This document shows, piece by piece, positions 62,258 to 64,000 of a stretch of DNA of 64,000 bases (positions are counted from its first letter, which is position 1; each line of letters begins with the position of its first letter). The stretch comes from Serinus canaria (Eukaryota; Chordata; Aves; Passeriformes; Fringillidae). The notes under the pieces were generated by a model. The model saw only the letters and a program-made list of their open reading frames with translations. It made no database searches and was not told where the DNA came from. Location: contig NC_066329.1 of the NCBI RefSeq assembly GCF_022539315.1, positions 8,593,072 through 8,657,071 of the forward strand, read 5' to 3'. Made by a program: the position numbers and the translations under genes.

Positions 62258-63027
62258 TAGAATGCCAGATAAAATGGAATCGAAATTGAGTGAACGGAAA
62301 CAAAATGGGATTACTGCCCTTGGAAAGAAGACTGTATGTGTGAGGAAGAACTAAATACTTCTGAACCTGTCAAAAAAAAAAAAAAAAAAAAGCACAGTGC
62401 CAAGCTAACAGAACACTGCTATTGTTTTTCAGTATTTCATTGCTTAAAAATGCTTGCACTCAGCTGAAAGAAATAAGAATGTGGCATATTACGCCGTGAT
62501 ATTAAAATTTATGTGTAAAACTATGCTACTATTTGAAGACCATTTTTTGCCTTCTATATGTGTCACAAAAGCCAAAAGAAATGTAAGCATATTTTCCCCC
62601 TCAAAATCAACCTTACAGCTTTATATGGCAGGAGGTTTCTGTATGCTAAAAGTGAGATGCGTCCTCACTGTGTATTGATACAACAGTTAAGGCCTACAAA
62701 CTGTATTTTGATTGTTCCCCTTCAGAATAGCAAATTGTTCTCTCCCTGTATGGGTTGCTGTTTGATTACACAGCAGTGTTGTAAAGAGGGTACAAGGATG
62801 TACCTTGTACAAAGGATGTTTGCCCTATTTCTGTTCCTGACAAAGCAACTTTTTACATGCTCTTTTAACTGTTAGAGTGGGGTTTTTTTCGTGTGGTTGC
62901 TTCTTAGCAAAGCTGTTCTACCATTACTAAAATGTTTCACAGGCCAAGTAAGGACCTTGTAGAAGTTTAGACAATAGCTTGACATTACCACCTTGACACT
63001 TTGCCCTTTGGTATCTTCAGCTAGATG
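62258..63027 (+). other. SUSD2 3'UTR and downstream flank
   Basis: A/T-rich sequence with a poly-A tract near 62371-62390 and the ATTAAA at 62501. Downstream of about 62530 nothing is recognised. Confidence 0.6.
62501..62506 (+). terminator. Possible SUSD2 polyadenylation signal
   Basis: ATTAAA, the common variant hexamer, lies about 245 bases after the stop codon. I found no AATAAA between the stop and 63000, so this is the best candidate. Confidence 0.4.
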
Positions 63028-63087
63028 AAAACAAACAAACAAACAAACAAACAAACAAACAAACAAACAAACAAACAAACAAACAAA
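63028..63087. repeat. (CAAA)n microsatellite
   Basis: About fifteen AAAC units, then C/A-rich decay to about 63105. It directly precedes the CpG-rich block. Confidence 0.95.
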
Positions 63088-63129
63088 CCCCAAACCAAAC
63101 AAACCATAAACCCTATCATTCTGCACGTG

Positions 63130-64000
63130 CATTTTCAGAAAGCAACGATGCTCCTGTCGGTCGGGGAGCTGCTGGCCGCTGTGTTTGTGTTTGTCGCTCT
63201 CTGTGTGTTGCGCTGTAGGCGTGGGTGTCTCCTCATGTCCCCGTGTCCGTGCCCGTCCGCCAATGCCCCGGGTCCCTGGGCGTGGTGGGCTCCTGCGGCT
63301 GTGTGTTCCTGTTTGTGTGGCTGTCTGTGTGGCTGTGTTCCTGTTTGTGTGGCTGTCTGTGTTCTGTCTGTGCGGCTGTCCCTGCCACCCGCGGCCGGGA
63401 CAGCAGCCCCCGCCCGGCCTCAGCTCCGCCCGCCTCGGGACGCGGCCTACGGGGGACCCGGCGGCTTCAGCAGCCGCGCTGCTTTCGGCCAGCGCTCCCT
63501 CGGCACGGCTCCGCCGCCCCGGTCACTTCTGCGGGGCGGCTGGTGCCTTTCCACTTTTAGAACGACTCCCCAAATCGCAGCATGCGGCGCTGGCACCTCG
63601 CCGCCCACAGAGCCGCTCATGCCCGCATCCCTCATAAAGTTTGCAGCGTTCTCTCCCTGTGCCGTGGCCGTCCGTGCCTTCGCGGCTTCAGGCGAGGAGA
63701 GCCGGGCTGCACCTGCGCTCGCCCATCGGCTCCGACACCCTCAGGGGGAGCCCAGCGGGGCAGGGGCACCGGCCGGCCGCGCCAGGCCACGGGGCTGACG
63801 GGCTCTTGCCCGACCACTTCCGCGGGACACTGGGTACGAGGGGAGTGACGAGAGCAAGGCTTGGGTCGCTGCTGGGATGGAGGAGCGTATGTGTTTGTAG
63901 TGAGGCGTCCCGGCTAGCGGGGAGGGCTCGGCGGGGCCAAAGCGCTGCCCCGGGGCGAACAGCACCAGCCCGAACCTGTCGGTGTCAGAAGTGGAAGCGG
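63130..64000. promoter_or_regulatory. CpG-rich island at the right edge
   Basis: An abrupt switch to GC-rich, CpG-dense sequence that continues to the window end. ETS-type motifs occur (CACTTCCG near 63816 and GGAAGCGG at the very end). It most likely marks the promoter and 5' exon of a further gene outside the window. Direction and gene identity cannot be told. No reading frame in it has a recognised domain. Confidence 0.6.
63296..63370. repeat. Short tandem duplication, GT-rich
   Basis: TTCCTGTTTGTGTGGCTGTC occurs twice in tandem, about 32 bases apart, inside GT-rich sequence at the start of the CpG block. Confidence 0.8.

Noticed and set aside
63025..63798. 257-codon plus-strand frame at the right edge
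   Set aside because: It starts inside the CAAA microsatellite (Lys-Gln-Thr-Asn repeats) and continues in GC/GT-rich DNA. No recognised domain apart from low-complexity Cys/Val/Leu runs.

Overview
The window looks like nuclear DNA of a bird. It has two spliced vertebrate genes with GT-AG introns, long non-coding stretches and GC-rich islands. Several retroelement fragments resemble avian CR1 LINEs, one ending in the CR1-type ATTCTGTG tail. The species cannot be named from the sequence; the CR1 subtypes look like those of neoavian or passerine birds. I saw no bacterial, viral or CRISPR-type system.

Left part (1-29700, minus strand): the 5' half of ULK1, the autophagy-initiating Ser/Thr kinase. 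Eight coding exons (1967-28830) join in frame to 215 codons. They cover the start codon, glycine-rich loop, VAVK lysine, HRD loop, DFG motif, activation segment and APE motif. The rest of the kinase domain and the whole C-terminal part lie beyond base 1. Exon 1 sits in a CpG-rich island (about 28440-29690) holding the promoter and 5'UTR. Intron 3 is about 14 kb and holds a second GC-rich patch with a 7-copy, 32-bp minisatellite.

Middle part (29694-46697): a CR1 fragment abuts the ULK1 island. About 16 kb of apparently non-coding DNA follows, with a nested tandem duplication carrying three AATAAA motifs, a 12-bp inverted repeat with an AP-1 core in each arm, a possible old CR1, a GTTT microsatellite and a block of degenerate repeats just upstream of the next gene.

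Right part (46698-62257, plus strand): a complete SUSD2 gene. Fifteen coding exons join in frame to 811 residues with a signal peptide, somatomedin B, AMOP, von Willebrand D-type and sushi domains, one membrane span and a very short cytoplasmic tail. Intron 5 uses a GC-AG donor directly beside a TAG/TAA microsatellite. Introns 12-14 hold short CR1 pieces. The window ends (about 63130-64000) in a CpG-rich block that is probably the promoter of a further gene.

ULK1 and SUSD2 diverge from the intergenic region but are not known to share a pathway: one is a cytosolic kinase, the other a type I surface glycoprotein. Their adjacency reflects local chromosome history. In human they lie on different chromosomes (12q24 and 22q11).
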